Origin: Gammaproteobacteria bacterium HGW-Gammaproteobacteria-15
GTDB taxonomy: Bacteria; Pseudomonadota; Gammaproteobacteria; Enterobacterales; Alteromonadaceae
Direction of reading: 5' to 3'
Assembly: GCA_002840125.1 (NCBI GenBank)
Contig: PGZF01000002.1
Location: forward strand, 186,001-250,000
Length of the DNA stretch: 64,000 bases
Each line of letters starts with the position of its first letter. The first letter of the stretch is position 1. Shown in pieces: positions 35,410-42,973 of the stretch. The position numbers were made by a program, and so were the translations under genes. The notes beneath the pieces are model-generated. The model was given only the letters and a program-made list of their open reading frames with translations. It did not search any database and was not told where the DNA came from.

Positions 35410-36298
35410 AACTTATAATATGTTCTCTCAGCCATTTATGAGCCGGTTCACGATGAACTCGTTCAGGCCAAACCATAACCATCTCGAAGCCAGGTACCTC
35501 CAGCGGTGATTCAACTACTTTAAGCCCATCCTTTCCTTGAACCAGACGAGACGGTACTAGTGCAACCAGATCGGTGTGTTCCAGCACTGAGGTTAAAAAT
35601 AAAAAGTGTGGTATCGATAACACCGTTCGTCGTTTTAAATGCAGCTGAGCTAATGCAACATCCGTAACGCCAAGAAAACCGCCGCCATCAGGCGAGACGA
35701 TGACATGTTCCAGTTCACAGAATTCGGCTAGTGTGGGTTTTTGTTTCAAATGCGGATGGTCAGTACGTCCGGCTAAAACATAATTTTCTTTAAACAAAGA
35801 TTGGTAACGCATCCCTTGTGGGACTTCATATGCCGCCAGAAATGCAATATCTATTTCTCCTTGTTCAGCTTTTTTGGCTACTAAAGCTGGTGCACATTGT
35901 AATATAGCCAGGCGTGTATCAGGAGCCGCTTGTCGCAGTTTAGCGAGCGCGGGCAAAATAATTGTGAATTCTCCGTAATCAAATGCGGCTGCGCGCCAGG
36001 TTTGTGTGGCTTCTAAAGCATTGAATGGCTCTTGCAGAATTATAACGTCGCTCAGAGATGCAAGTGCTTGTCGCAGTGGCTCGCGCAGTTCATCCGCGCG
36101 CGAAGTGGGTTTCATTCCCCGCGGTCCCGGCAATAACAAAGGATCATCGAAAAATTCGCGCAGCTTCGCAAGCTGCAAACTGACAGCAGACTGTGATAAG
36201 TGCAAACGTTCCGATGCACGTGTAACGTTGTTTTCGAGCAATAACGCATCTAGTGTGACCAGCAGGTTTAAATCAAGCCGCCTTAAGGTATTGGCCAT
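35402..36298 (-). CDS. LysR family transcriptional regulator (NodD-like group)
   Basis: A 298-residue protein starting RRLDLNLLVTLDALLLE, with the HTH NNVTRASERLHLSQSAVSLQLAKLRE and a periplasmic-binding-like effector domain. The DPLLLPGPRGMKPT segment is typical of the NodD/NahR-like branch. It is divergent from the NAD(P)H oxidoreductase gene at 36385, separated by 86 bp, and likely activates it in response to a quinone or aromatic inducer; the latter is inference from the family and context. Confidence 0.9.
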   Translation of the reverse strand: MANTLRRLDLNLLVTLDALLLENNVTRASERLHLSQSAVSLQLAKLREFFDDPLLLPGPRGMKPTSRADELREPLRQALASLSDVIILQEPFNALEATQTWRAAAFDYGEFTIILPALAKLRQAAPDTRLAILQCAPALVAKKAEQGEIDIAFLAAYEVPQGMRYQSLFKENYVLAGRTDHPHLKQKPTLAEFCELEHVIVSPDGGGFLGVTDVALAQLHLKRRTVLSIPHFLFLTSVLEHTDLVALVPSRLVQGKDGLKVVESPLEVPGFEMVMVWPERVHREPAHKWLREHIISSI

Positions 36299-36384
36299 GT
36301 AAATACCAGTAATTTCAGAAATTCATTTTTAATATATCAGAATAGTTCATAACATGCTCCCTGGTTTAATTGGAGTATTGCTAA

Positions 36385-37182
36385 ATGAATGTTTTGATCG
36401 TATACGCTCACCCCGAGCCGAAATCACTAAACGGCTCACTTAAAGATTTCTCGGTCCGGCATTTACAAGCTGCCGGGCACTCCGTGCAAGTATCTGACTT
36501 ATACGGTATGGGCTGGAAAGCCGTTATTGATGCCAGTGATAGCACCGTGCGAGCCAGAACCGACCGCTTTGAACCTGCTATGGAATCGATGGCAGCTTTT
36601 CAAAACCATACGCAAACTGCTGACATAACCTCAGAGCAGGAAAAGTTAGTGTGGGCTGATATGGTTATTTTGCAGTTCCCATTATGGTGGTATTCGATGC
36701 CTGCAATTCTCAAAGGGTGGTTTGAGCGGGTTTATGCATGCGGGTTTGCTTATGGTGTCGGTGAACACTCTGACACCCGGTGGGGAGATCGTTTCGGAGA
36801 GGGCATGCTTGTGGGCAAGAGAGCAATGCTCATTGTAACAGCTGGCGGTTGGGAGTCTCACTACAGCGAAAGAGGAGTTAATGGATCTATGAATGATTTG
36901 TTGTTTCCTATCCAGCACGGCATTCTTTTTTATCCCGGAATAGAAGTATTACCGCCGCATGTTATTTACCGTACCGGCAAGATTGATGAAACCAGATTCT
37001 CTAAAGAGTGTGAGGCATTGGCGGCTCGTCTTGATGCGCTGGAGACTGATAAACCGATTGCGTTCAGGCACCAGAATGCGGGTGATTATGATATGCCGGC
37101 ATTGACTCTTCGTGAAGGATTAGCCGTTTCTAAACATGGATTTGATATTCATATCAATGACGATGAATTTGAGAAAAACTAA
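36385..37182 (+). CDS. Flavodoxin-fold NAD(P)H oxidoreductase (MdaB/NQO1-like)
   Basis: A 265-residue protein with the flavodoxin_2 fold: VLIVYAHPEPKSLNGSLKDF for phosphate binding of FMN/FAD, and ADMVILQFPLWWYSMPAILKGW with the WWYSMPA motif of MdaB, KefF/KefG and NQO1-type quinone reductases. It should reduce quinones by two electrons with NAD(P)H. The RidA gene follows 10 bp later, so the two form an operon. The divergent LysR is its probable regulator. Confidence 0.9.
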   Translation: MNVLIVYAHPEPKSLNGSLKDFSVRHLQAAGHSVQVSDLYGMGWKAVIDASDSTVRARTDRFEPAMESMAAFQNHTQTADITSEQEKLVWADMVILQFPLWWYSMPAILKGWFERVYACGFAYGVGEHSDTRWGDRFGEGMLVGKRAMLIVTAGGWESHYSERGVNGSMNDLLFPIQHGILFYPGIEVLPPHVIYRTGKIDETRFSKECEALAARLDALETDKPIAFRHQNAGDYDMPALTLREGLAVSKHGFDIHINDDEFEKN

Positions 37183-37192
37183 GGGCGAGCTT

Positions 37193-37588
37193 ATGAAATT
37201 GGAATCTATTAAGCCAACAAATTTGTGGGATTCTTCTCCCTATCTGTTTAGTCAGGTAGTGAAGGCGAATACACCGTCCGGGTTGGTTTTTATTTCAGGC
37301 CAGGTTTCGATTGACCCCGCAGGGGCAGTAGTCGGTGAGGGAGATATTGATGCACAACTTGCGCAGGTTTTTAGCAATCTTCGTCAAGCAGTCAGAGCCG
37401 CAGGCGGTGAATTACAAAACATTGCCTCGCTAACTGTTTATCTAAAAGATATAAAGCACCATCGGAATTACCTAAACGCTATAGCCACCGAGTTCGGTGG
37501 CCATTGCCCATCGGAAACTCTGGTTCAGGTTGTGGCTTTAGGTTTACCAGAGCTACTTGTAGAAATCCAAGCTATTGCAGTGCTTTAA
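37193..37588 (+). CDS. RidA family protein
   Basis: A 131-residue protein (ATG at 37193 preceded by AAGGGCGAG) with the RidA/YjgF core: LVFISGQVSIDPAG, the DIDAQLAQVFSNLRQAV helix, SLTVYLKDIKHHRNY and the C-terminal VEIQAIAVL. The conserved catalytic Arg of true imine deaminases at IVQxRVxLxxxD is not obvious: the region reads SETLVQVVALGLPELLVEIQA. It may therefore be a Rid subfamily member without deaminase activity. Cotranscribed with the flavodoxin-like oxidoreductase. Confidence 0.87.
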   Translation: MKLESIKPTNLWDSSPYLFSQVVKANTPSGLVFISGQVSIDPAGAVVGEGDIDAQLAQVFSNLRQAVRAAGGELQNIASLTVYLKDIKHHRNYLNAIATEFGGHCPSETLVQVVALGLPELLVEIQAIAVL

Positions 37589-37627
37589 ATTAGTCCCGAC
37601 TTGCCCTGACACATCGTCTTGAAGAGG

Positions 37628-37741
37628 TGAGAGTTACCAGTTTTGATTGTGGGGGGCGACTCTTCAATCAAAACGACAAAGGTAACTCTCATGCTACATA
37701 GTAAAAATCCAATCATCAAACATCAGACAGGTTTACTGTAG
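37628..37741 (+). mobile_element. Relic of an IS481-like insertion sequence (5' end of transposase)
   Basis: ATG at 37691 opens a 16-codon frame, MLHSKNPIIKHQTGLL, which matches the start of IS481-type transposases (MLHTxNPIIKHKxGLL) from memory. A TAG at 37739-37741 then ends it and no further homology is visible. Directly upstream is a large two-part inverted repeat: TGAGAGTTACC (37628-37638) with GGTAACTCTCA (37681-37691), and inside it GTTTTGATTG (37640-37649) with CAATCAAAAC (37665-37674). The rest of the element is gone. Confidence 0.5.
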
Positions 37742-37958
37742 AGGTCAATTAATTTTGGCCACATCTTTATAGCTAAGCCAATATCTGCGCTCGGGTTCGT
37801 TTGGGGCAAACCACCGTTATAGTGATGTGGCTTGAACTGGTTGCAATTGCCCGGCATACATATGAGCAAGGGCACGTTAAAACGCGCTATCGGCTAGTGT
37901 GAGCTGGTGCATAAAAAATATCACATAAGCATATTGACATTTCTCGATATGAGTTTAT
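37742..37958. other. Intergenic stretch without a recognisable gene
   Basis: Between the IS relic and the ArsR-type operator I see no coding region with a ribosome site. It may contain degenerate leftovers of the insertion element. Confidence 0.4.
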
Positions 37959-37996
37959 CATATCAATATATCGAGATTTACCGATATATTGATATG
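37959..37996. promoter_or_regulatory. 38-bp ArsR-type operator, module 1
   Basis: CATATCAATATATCG (37959-37973) and CGATATATTGATATG (37982-37996) are perfect 15-bp inverted repeats with an 8-nt spacer. The right arm contains the core CGATATATTGATAT, which ends exactly 10 nt before the ATG of the ArsR remnant, as in the two other ArsR modules. A partly overlapping CTCGATA/TATCGAG pair lies at 37943-37974. Confidence 0.8.
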
Positions 37997-38005
37997 TTCG
38001 TATGT

Positions 38006-38047
38006 ATGAACATTTTGGCAGCTGAGCTCCTTGGCAAAGAGTTGTGA
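38006..38047 (+). pseudogene. ArsR regulator reduced to 13 codons (start and end joined)
   Basis: The frame reads MNILAAELLGKEL and stops with TGA. The intact ArsR at 42115 starts MNIV and ends IELLGKEL followed by TGA in the loop of the same terminator hairpin. The operator upstream and the terminator downstream are kept while the whole middle is gone. The 13-codon product cannot bind DNA as ArsR does; the locus keeps only the regulatory DNA and perhaps a leader peptide. Confidence 0.75.
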
Positions 38048-38061
38048 GACAGCTCTTTTTT
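38036..38061 (+). terminator. Terminator of the ArsR remnant, containing its stop codon
   Basis: AAAGAGTTG-TGAGA-CAGCTCTTT followed by T-rich sequence; the TGA stop lies in the loop. It is homologous to the terminators of the other two ArsR modules. It stands between the operator and the oxidoreductase gene, so it could attenuate transcription into the operon. Confidence 0.7.
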
Positions 38062-38067
38062 TTAAAC

Positions 38068-38097
38068 TTTGCATATCTAAATATACCGATATGCAAA
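38068..38097. promoter_or_regulatory. Second inverted repeat before the quinone oxidoreductase gene
   Basis: TTTGCATATC (38068-38077) and GATATGCAAA (38088-38097) are perfect 10-bp arms with a 10-nt spacer containing TAAATATACC. It ends 19 bp before the start at 38117. The GATAT core is shared with the ArsR-type operators. Confidence 0.65.
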
Positions 38098-38116
38098 TAT
38101 ATGAATGGGTGAAAAT

Positions 38117-39079
38117 ATGAGAGCAATGATTTTAGAGTCTTTTGGTGGACCAGAGAGTTTTCGTGAAGTTGTGCTGGCTAAGCCAGTAGCGGGTGAGGGG
38201 CAGGTTTTAGTCAAGGTTCATGCCACTTCTGTTAACCCGTTGGATTATCAGGTTCGACGCGGAGACTATAAAGATTATGTGCCGCTGCCGGCGATTACGG
38301 GACACGACGTATCAGGCGTGATTGAGGCAGTGGGTCCGGGTGTGACGGCGTTCAAGCCAGGTGATGAAGTGTGGTACACCCCTGAAATCTTCGTCGGTCA
38401 GGGCAGCTATGCCGAATACCACGTTGCCCATGAATCAATCGTAGGCCTGAAGCCCAAAGCACTGACACATCTTGAAGCTGCAGCACTGAGCTTAGTTGGC
38501 GGTACCGTGTGGGAGGCGCTGATTACGCGGGTTAATTTACAGGTGGGTGAAACCATTCTGGTGCATGGTGGTGCCGGTGGTGTGGGCCACATTGCTATTC
38601 AGATTGCAAAAGCGGCGGGTGCGCGGGTGATAACGACTGTGTCTTCGCAAAACGCCGAGTTTGTAAAAGGCTTAGGCGCCGATGTCACCATTGACTATAA
38701 GCAAACCGATTACATTGAGGCCGTGCTTGAAGCAACAGATGGCAAAGGTGTGGATGTGGTGCTGGATACGGTCGGTGGCGATACGCTGCAGAAAAGCCCG
38801 TTGGTATTAGCGCAACTGGGGCGTGTGGTCAGCATCGTAGACATTGCTACGCCGCAAAACCTGATTGAAGCCTGGGGACGCAATGCCAGTTATCACTTTG
38901 TGTTCACCCGTCAAAACCGTGGCAAGTTAGATGACTTATCGCGTTTGGTAGAAAGAGGCCAGCTGAAACCAGTTGTTGGTGCAGTGTATCCGCTATCAGA
39001 GGTGGGACAGGCGCATGCCAGGCTGGAACAAAAATCGAATGGCTTACGCGGCAAAATTGCCATCGATGTAACCGCTTAA
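38117..39079 (+). CDS. Zinc-independent NADPH:quinone oxidoreductase (MDR family)
   Basis: A 320-residue MDR protein starting [15 protein letters not shown]; an ATG at 38105 is in frame but adds only four residues. The GroES-like half has [20 protein letters not shown] and the Rossmann half [21 protein letters not shown], with no zinc ligands. It reduces quinones or alpha,beta-unsaturated carbonyls in related enzymes. Directly downstream are the three transhydrogenase genes, so NADPH supply and use are joined in one operon. Control by the ArsR of 42115 through the upstream palindromes is proposed. Confidence 0.9.
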   Translation: MRAMILESFGGPESFREVVLAKPVAGEGQVLVKVHATSVNPLDYQVRRGDYKDYVPLPAITGHDVSGVIEAVGPGVTAFKPGDEVWYTPEIFVGQGSYAEYHVAHESIVGLKPKALTHLEAAALSLVGGTVWEALITRVNLQVGETILVHGGAGGVGHIAIQIAKAAGARVITTVSSQNAEFVKGLGADVTIDYKQTDYIEAVLEATDGKGVDVVLDTVGGDTLQKSPLVLAQLGRVVSIVDIATPQNLIEAWGRNASYHFVFTRQNRGKLDDLSRLVERGQLKPVVGAVYPLSEVGQAHARLEQKSNGLRGKIAIDVTA

Positions 39080-39159
39080 TTGAATCTCAGATGAATTGAA
39101 TGGCTTGGGATCCTGTACAGGGTCCCCCTTCAAAGTGGTCGGGATGTAAGGAAAAGTGT

Positions 39160-40317
39160 ATGAAAATTATTATATTAAATGAATCTAAAACGCCAGATCC
39201 GCTAAGTCATGTGGAAAAGCGATCTGCGGTTACGCCAGGCAGTGCACAGCGACTGATAAAAAAAGGCGCGACTTTGCTGCTTGAGCAAGGCGCAGGTGAG
39301 TCCGCTGGTTATTCAGACAAAGAATACGCAGAGGTTGGTGTGACAATCATCGATGATGTGAAGAGTGCACTATCGTCGGTTGATATGTTGGTGGCGGTCA
39401 ATAAACCTTCCGAAGACCAATTAGCCTTGATGAAAAAAGGCGCCATAGTGGTTGGCCACCTTGACCCTTTTTTTCAGCAGTCGCTGATTGAATCGATTGC
39501 TGACAAAGGGTTAACGGCTATTTCGGTAGAGATGATCCCGCGCTCTTCGCGTGCCCAGAAGATGGATGCGCTGAGCTCACAGGCCAGTTTGGCGGGTTAC
39601 GTCATGGTCATGCAGGCGGTGAACCAATTACCTTCAATATTACCCATGATGATGACCCCTTCAGGCACCATCAAGCCCGCCAAGGTGTTTGTTATTGGCG
39701 CCGGTGTGGCTGGTCTGCAAGCCATTGCTACAGCAAAGCGTTTGGGTGCCAATGTGCTGGCGTACGACACGCGCCCTGTGGTGGCAGAGCAGGTAGAGTC
39801 TCTTGGCGGGAAATTCCTCAAAATTGATCTCGGAGAGACCGGGCAAACCAAAGATGGTTATGCCAAAGAACTTACTGACGAGCAAAAAGCCAAGCAGCAA
39901 GACGCGCAGCGAGACGCGATTGCCGGTTCAGACATTGTTATCACAACAGCACAGTTATTTGGCCGCAAGCCTCCTGTGCTTATTTCTAAACAGACCCTGG
40001 CGTTGATGAAACCTGGCAGCGTGGTAGTAGATATGGCTGCGACATCAGGCGGTAATGTTGAAGGCTCTGTAGCGGGTGAAACCGTTGAAATTAATGGTGT
40101 AAAAGTTATTGGTGATGGCTATTGGAGCCAATACGTTGCGAAAGCAGCGACAGATATGTACGCCAATAACATTTATAACCTGATTGATGAGTTCTTTGAC
40201 GATGAGAGGAAATCTTTTGGTTTGAATTTAGAAGACGACATTCTTGCAGGTTGTGTGATAGCACACGACGGCAAGATCACCAATGCCATGTTACTTAACG
40301 CTTATAAAGGAGCCTGA
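39160..40317 (+). CDS. pntAA: NAD(P) transhydrogenase subunit alpha part 1 (domain I)
   Basis: A 385-residue protein; ATG at 39160 follows AAGGA by 7 nt. It contains the NAD(H)-binding domain I: KRSAVTPGSAQRLIKKGA, VFVIGAGVAGLQAIATAKRLGA and the mobile-loop region near YAKELTDEQKAK. It is the split form, with the membrane domain on separate genes, as in Rhodospirillum and many others. It uses the proton-motive force to make NADPH from NADH. The next gene starts 2 bp after the stop. Confidence 0.93.
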   Translation: MKIIILNESKTPDPLSHVEKRSAVTPGSAQRLIKKGATLLLEQGAGESAGYSDKEYAEVGVTIIDDVKSALSSVDMLVAVNKPSEDQLALMKKGAIVVGHLDPFFQQSLIESIADKGLTAISVEMIPRSSRAQKMDALSSQASLAGYVMVMQAVNQLPSILPMMMTPSGTIKPAKVFVIGAGVAGLQAIATAKRLGANVLAYDTRPVVAEQVESLGGKFLKIDLGETGQTKDGYAKELTDEQKAKQQDAQRDAIAGSDIVITTAQLFGRKPPVLISKQTLALMKPGSVVVDMAATSGGNVEGSVAGETVEINGVKVIGDGYWSQYVAKAATDMYANNIYNLIDEFFDDERKSFGLNLEDDILAGCVIAHDGKITNAMLLNAYKGA

Positions 40318-40319
40318 TC

Positions 40320-40616
40320 ATGGAAATTATTTACTTACTTTTCGTCGTGTTGCTGGCCGCTTTTCTTGGCGTTGAACTGATTCGAAAAGTACCTGCAACC
40401 TTACACACCCCACTTATGTCGGGTTCTAACGCCATTTCAGGCATCACGCTGGTCGGTGCGTTAGCAGCATCGGGCGGTGACAGTAATTTACTCACTACCA
40501 TTTTGGGCACGGCGGCAGTCGCTCTGGCCAGCATAAACGTGGTGGGAGGGTATTGGGTTACCGACCGCATGCTTGGCATGTTCAAGAAAAAAGCGAAACC
40601 AGGAGTACAAAAATGA
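40320..40616 (+). CDS. pntAB: NAD(P) transhydrogenase subunit alpha part 2
   Basis: A 98-residue membrane protein with three hydrophobic helices (LLFVVLLAAFLGVELI, ISGITLVGALAAS, TTILGTAAVALASINVVGGYW), the membrane segment of the split alpha subunit. It overlaps pntB by the ATGA at 40613-40616. Confidence 0.92.
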   Translation: MEIIYLLFVVLLAAFLGVELIRKVPATLHTPLMSGSNAISGITLVGALAASGGDSNLLTTILGTAAVALASINVVGGYWVTDRMLGMFKKKAKPGVQK

Positions 40617-42001
40617 ACGATATCCTAACCATAATCAACTTTACCTATGTTGTCGCTGCGGCGTTGTTTATCATAGGTCTTAAATTGTTAAGTCACCCTG
40701 ATACCGCCAGAAAAGGCAACTTTGTGTCTGCGCTTGGTATGCTGCTAGCCGTGCTGATTACGCTGCTGGACCAACAAATTATCAGCTACCACTACATTGT
40801 GCTGGGTTTTGTAATAGGCGGCGCTGTAGGTGCCTGGAAAGCCAGAACCATTCAGATGACGGCCATGCCGGAAATGGTGTCGCTGTTTAACGGCTTTGGC
40901 GGTTTAGCCTCGCTGATATTGGGTTGGGCCACGTTTGCGGGCATGGATCTGCTCACATTACAAACCGAAAGTATATTTGTGTTTGTTACCTTGTTATTCA
41001 CCATTTTAGTGGGCGGCATTACTTTTTCAGGTTCTGTTGTGGCCTGGGGTAAGCTGTCAGGGAAAATTAAAGCTAAGGCATTTATTTTCAAAGGCTTGCG
41101 AGAGTTAAGTGTACTACACCTGGTGGCTATTGCGGTGGTGGGGTATTTATTTGTTACGGCGCCATCCACCTCCCTTTGGCTTTACTTAGGCATTGCGTTG
41201 GCATTGAGCTTTGGCCTTTGGGCGACCATCTCAATTGGTGGTGCCGACATGCCAGTGGTCATTGCGCTGCTGAACAGTTACTCAGGCATTGCGGCCTCGG
41301 CTGCTGGTTTGGCAACGGGCAATACGATTCTTGTTGTGACGGGTCTGCTTGTTGGTGCATCAGGGCTTATTCTGACCAGCGTTATGTGTAAAGCGATGAA
41401 CCGCTCATTAATCAACGTGTTACTGTCAGGTTTTGCTAAGCCTGTTGCAGCAGGCGAAAAAATCGAAGGCGAGATAAAAGTGCTGTCTGCACAAGATGCT
41501 TTTTATGTATTGGAAGCGGCACAGGCAGTATTGGTGGTACCGGGGTACGGTATGGCCGTAGCACAGGCGCAACATGCAGTACGCGAGTTACAATCCTTGC
41601 TTGAAGAGAATGGTGCTACTGTAGACTATGCTATCCACGCGGTGGCAGGGCGTATGCCGGGGCATATGAACGTGCTGCTGGCCGAAGCCGATGTGCCTTA
41701 CGATCAGCTTTACGAAATGGAAGACGTAAACCCACGTATGGAAAACTACGATGTAGTTATTGTTATCGGTGCGAACGACGTGGTTAACCCTGCGGCGAAA
41801 GAAATGAAAGGCAGCCCGATTTACGGTATGCCGGTGATTGAAGCGTATCGGGCAAAAACCGTCTTTGTCTTGAAGCGTTCTGCAGATGCTGGTTTTGCCG
41901 GCGTGGACAACCCGCTGTTCTTTAAAGACAACACCCGCATGGTATTGGGTGATGCAAAAGACACCATTAACAGCATAGTCCGTGAGTTTGCTGAAGCCTG
42001 A
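40613..42001 (+). CDS. pntB: NAD(P) transhydrogenase subunit beta
   Basis: A 462-residue protein; ATG at 40613 is preceded by AGGAG. About nine membrane helices form domain II, followed by the NADP(H)-binding domain III (VVPGYGMAVAQAQHAVRELQ, AGRMPGHMNVLLAEADVPYDQL, DVVIVIGANDVVNPAA, VLKRSADAGFAG). It is complete and ends the operon; a terminator follows at 42029. Confidence 0.95.
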   Translation: MNDILTIINFTYVVAAALFIIGLKLLSHPDTARKGNFVSALGMLLAVLITLLDQQIISYHYIVLGFVIGGAVGAWKARTIQMTAMPEMVSLFNGFGGLASLILGWATFAGMDLLTLQTESIFVFVTLLFTILVGGITFSGSVVAWGKLSGKIKAKAFIFKGLRELSVLHLVAIAVVGYLFVTAPSTSLWLYLGIALALSFGLWATISIGGADMPVVIALLNSYSGIAASAAGLATGNTILVVTGLLVGASGLILTSVMCKAMNRSLINVLLSGFAKPVAAGEKIEGEIKVLSAQDAFYVLEAAQAVLVVPGYGMAVAQAQHAVRELQSLLEENGATVDYAIHAVAGRMPGHMNVLLAEADVPYDQLYEMEDVNPRMENYDVVIVIGANDVVNPAAKEMKGSPIYGMPVIEAYRAKTVFVLKRSADAGFAGVDNPLFFKDNTRMVLGDAKDTINSIVREFAEA

Positions 42002-42028
42002 ATGGCGCGTGACGGGACTTACTCTGAG

Positions 42029-42059
42029 AAAAGGGAGTGTAACCGCTTCCTTTTTATTT
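42029..42059 (+). terminator. Rho-independent terminator of the qor-pnt operon
   Basis: AAAAGGGAGTG (42029-42039), loop TAAC, then CGCTTCCTTTT (42044-42054) pair over 11 bp with two wobble pairs, followed by TATTTA. Confidence 0.75.
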
Positions 42060-42090
42060 AATTAATGATTACAATAAAATTGCAATTTTT

Positions 42091-42104
42091 CGATATAGCG
42101 ATAT
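42091..42104. promoter_or_regulatory. ArsR-type operator core, module 2
   Basis: CGATATAGCGATAT is a near copy of the cores at 37982 and 44267 and ends 10 nt before the ATG at 42115, the same distance as in the other two modules. It is the likely autoregulatory site of the intact ArsR gene. Confidence 0.7.
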
Positions 42105-42114
42105 GGTGATAAGC

Positions 42115-42417
42115 ATGAACATAGTAGAAGTATTTAAAGTGTTAGGTAATCCCACACGATTAGCAATACTGCAAAACCTTCGTGAGCCGGGAAAGCATTT
42201 TCCGCCTCAGGATGAAGGTGATGTGACTATTGATGGTGTATGTGTCGGTAGCATCCAGGAAGGCGTTGGATTGAGCCAGTCGACGACATCGACGTACCTG
42301 GCCTCATTACAACGTGCCGGACTGGTTACCGCCAAGCGCATGGGTGGATGGACCTACTACAAAAGAAATGAAGTGAATATCAAAAAGCTGATTGAGCTTC
42401 TTGGCAAAGAGCTGTGA
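42115..42417 (+). CDS. ArsR/SmtB family transcriptional regulator, intact copy
   Basis: A 100-residue winged-helix protein. It starts MNIVEVFKVLGNPTRLAILQ, and the recognition helix is in GLSQSTTSTYLASLQRAGL; TYYKRNE forms the wing. ATG at 42115 is preferred over ATG 42103, which lies in the operator core, because the two degenerate copies keep only MNI at this point. A single Cys (GVCVG) precludes a classical two-Cys metal site on one chain, so a redox or organic signal is more likely. The stop codon lies in the loop of its own terminator. It is the only complete member of a three-copy family here and probably controls all three operators. Confidence 0.88.
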   Translation: MNIVEVFKVLGNPTRLAILQNLREPGKHFPPQDEGDVTIDGVCVGSIQEGVGLSQSTTSTYLASLQRAGLVTAKRMGGWTYYKRNEVNIKKLIELLGKEL

Positions 42418-42431
42418 TACAGCTCTTTTTT
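42406..42431 (+). terminator. Terminator of arsR with the stop codon in the loop
   Basis: AAAGAGCTG (42406-42414), loop TGATA, CAGCTCTTT (42420-42428) then TTT. A perfect 9-bp stem that includes the last codons. Confidence 0.85.
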
Positions 42432-42607
42432 GAACTGTATCTATTATTTTTCCTACACTTTTAACCGATTTTATCACGCTGGCGGCCTCATCGCGCCATT
42501 CTTACTATCTTCCGCAATGCTGGCTATACGTAGGTATAGTTTCGAAATTGAACTGCTTATTTTAGTCTTTTCTGTAATCACGCTATTTGCGGCTCCGGGA
42601 GATTACG

Positions 42608-42970
42608 ATGGATTACGAAAAGCACATGCAGACAAATCTCGAAAAGGTTTTTAGCCAGCGCGATCCCGTTCTGCGTCTCAAGGCTATCCGCGAGATCTAT
42701 ACCGAGACGGCGGACCTGTATGAACCCCATGCATCGGCTAAGGGGCACAAGCCGATAAATGATGCCGTGACTGAACTGCTGTCACACATACCGGCCGAAT
42801 TCACCTTTACTGCCGTAAGGCCTGCGCTGGCGCTGAATCATATCGCCCGACTGCAGTGGCGGCTTAGCAGGCCTGACGGCACGGTGGCAGCGACCGGCAC
42901 CGATGTTGCCCATTTTGAAGATGGAAAAATACGCGCGCTTTATGTCTTTGTCGACCAGGAAGGAAGCTGA
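42608..42970 (+). CDS. Small NTF2-like (SnoaL-type) protein
   Basis: A 120-residue protein; ATG at 42608 is preceded by GGGAGA. It has the NTF2/SnoaL pattern: an N-terminal helix, YTETADLYEPHASAKGHKPINDAV, then beta strands (NHIARLQWRLSRPDGTVAATGTDVAHFEDGKIRALYVFVD). Related domains act on small organic molecules. It is followed 3 bp later by a solute-binding-type protein and shares its high G+C, so the pair probably moved together. Confidence 0.75.
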   Translation: MDYEKHMQTNLEKVFSQRDPVLRLKAIREIYTETADLYEPHASAKGHKPINDAVTELLSHIPAEFTFTAVRPALALNHIARLQWRLSRPDGTVAATGTDVAHFEDGKIRALYVFVDQEGS

Positions 42971-42973
42971 ACC

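Noticed and set aside
42103..42114. ATG at 42103 as the start of arsR
   Set aside because: It lies in the operator core, and the two degenerate copies preserve homology only from the MNI codon corresponding to 42115.
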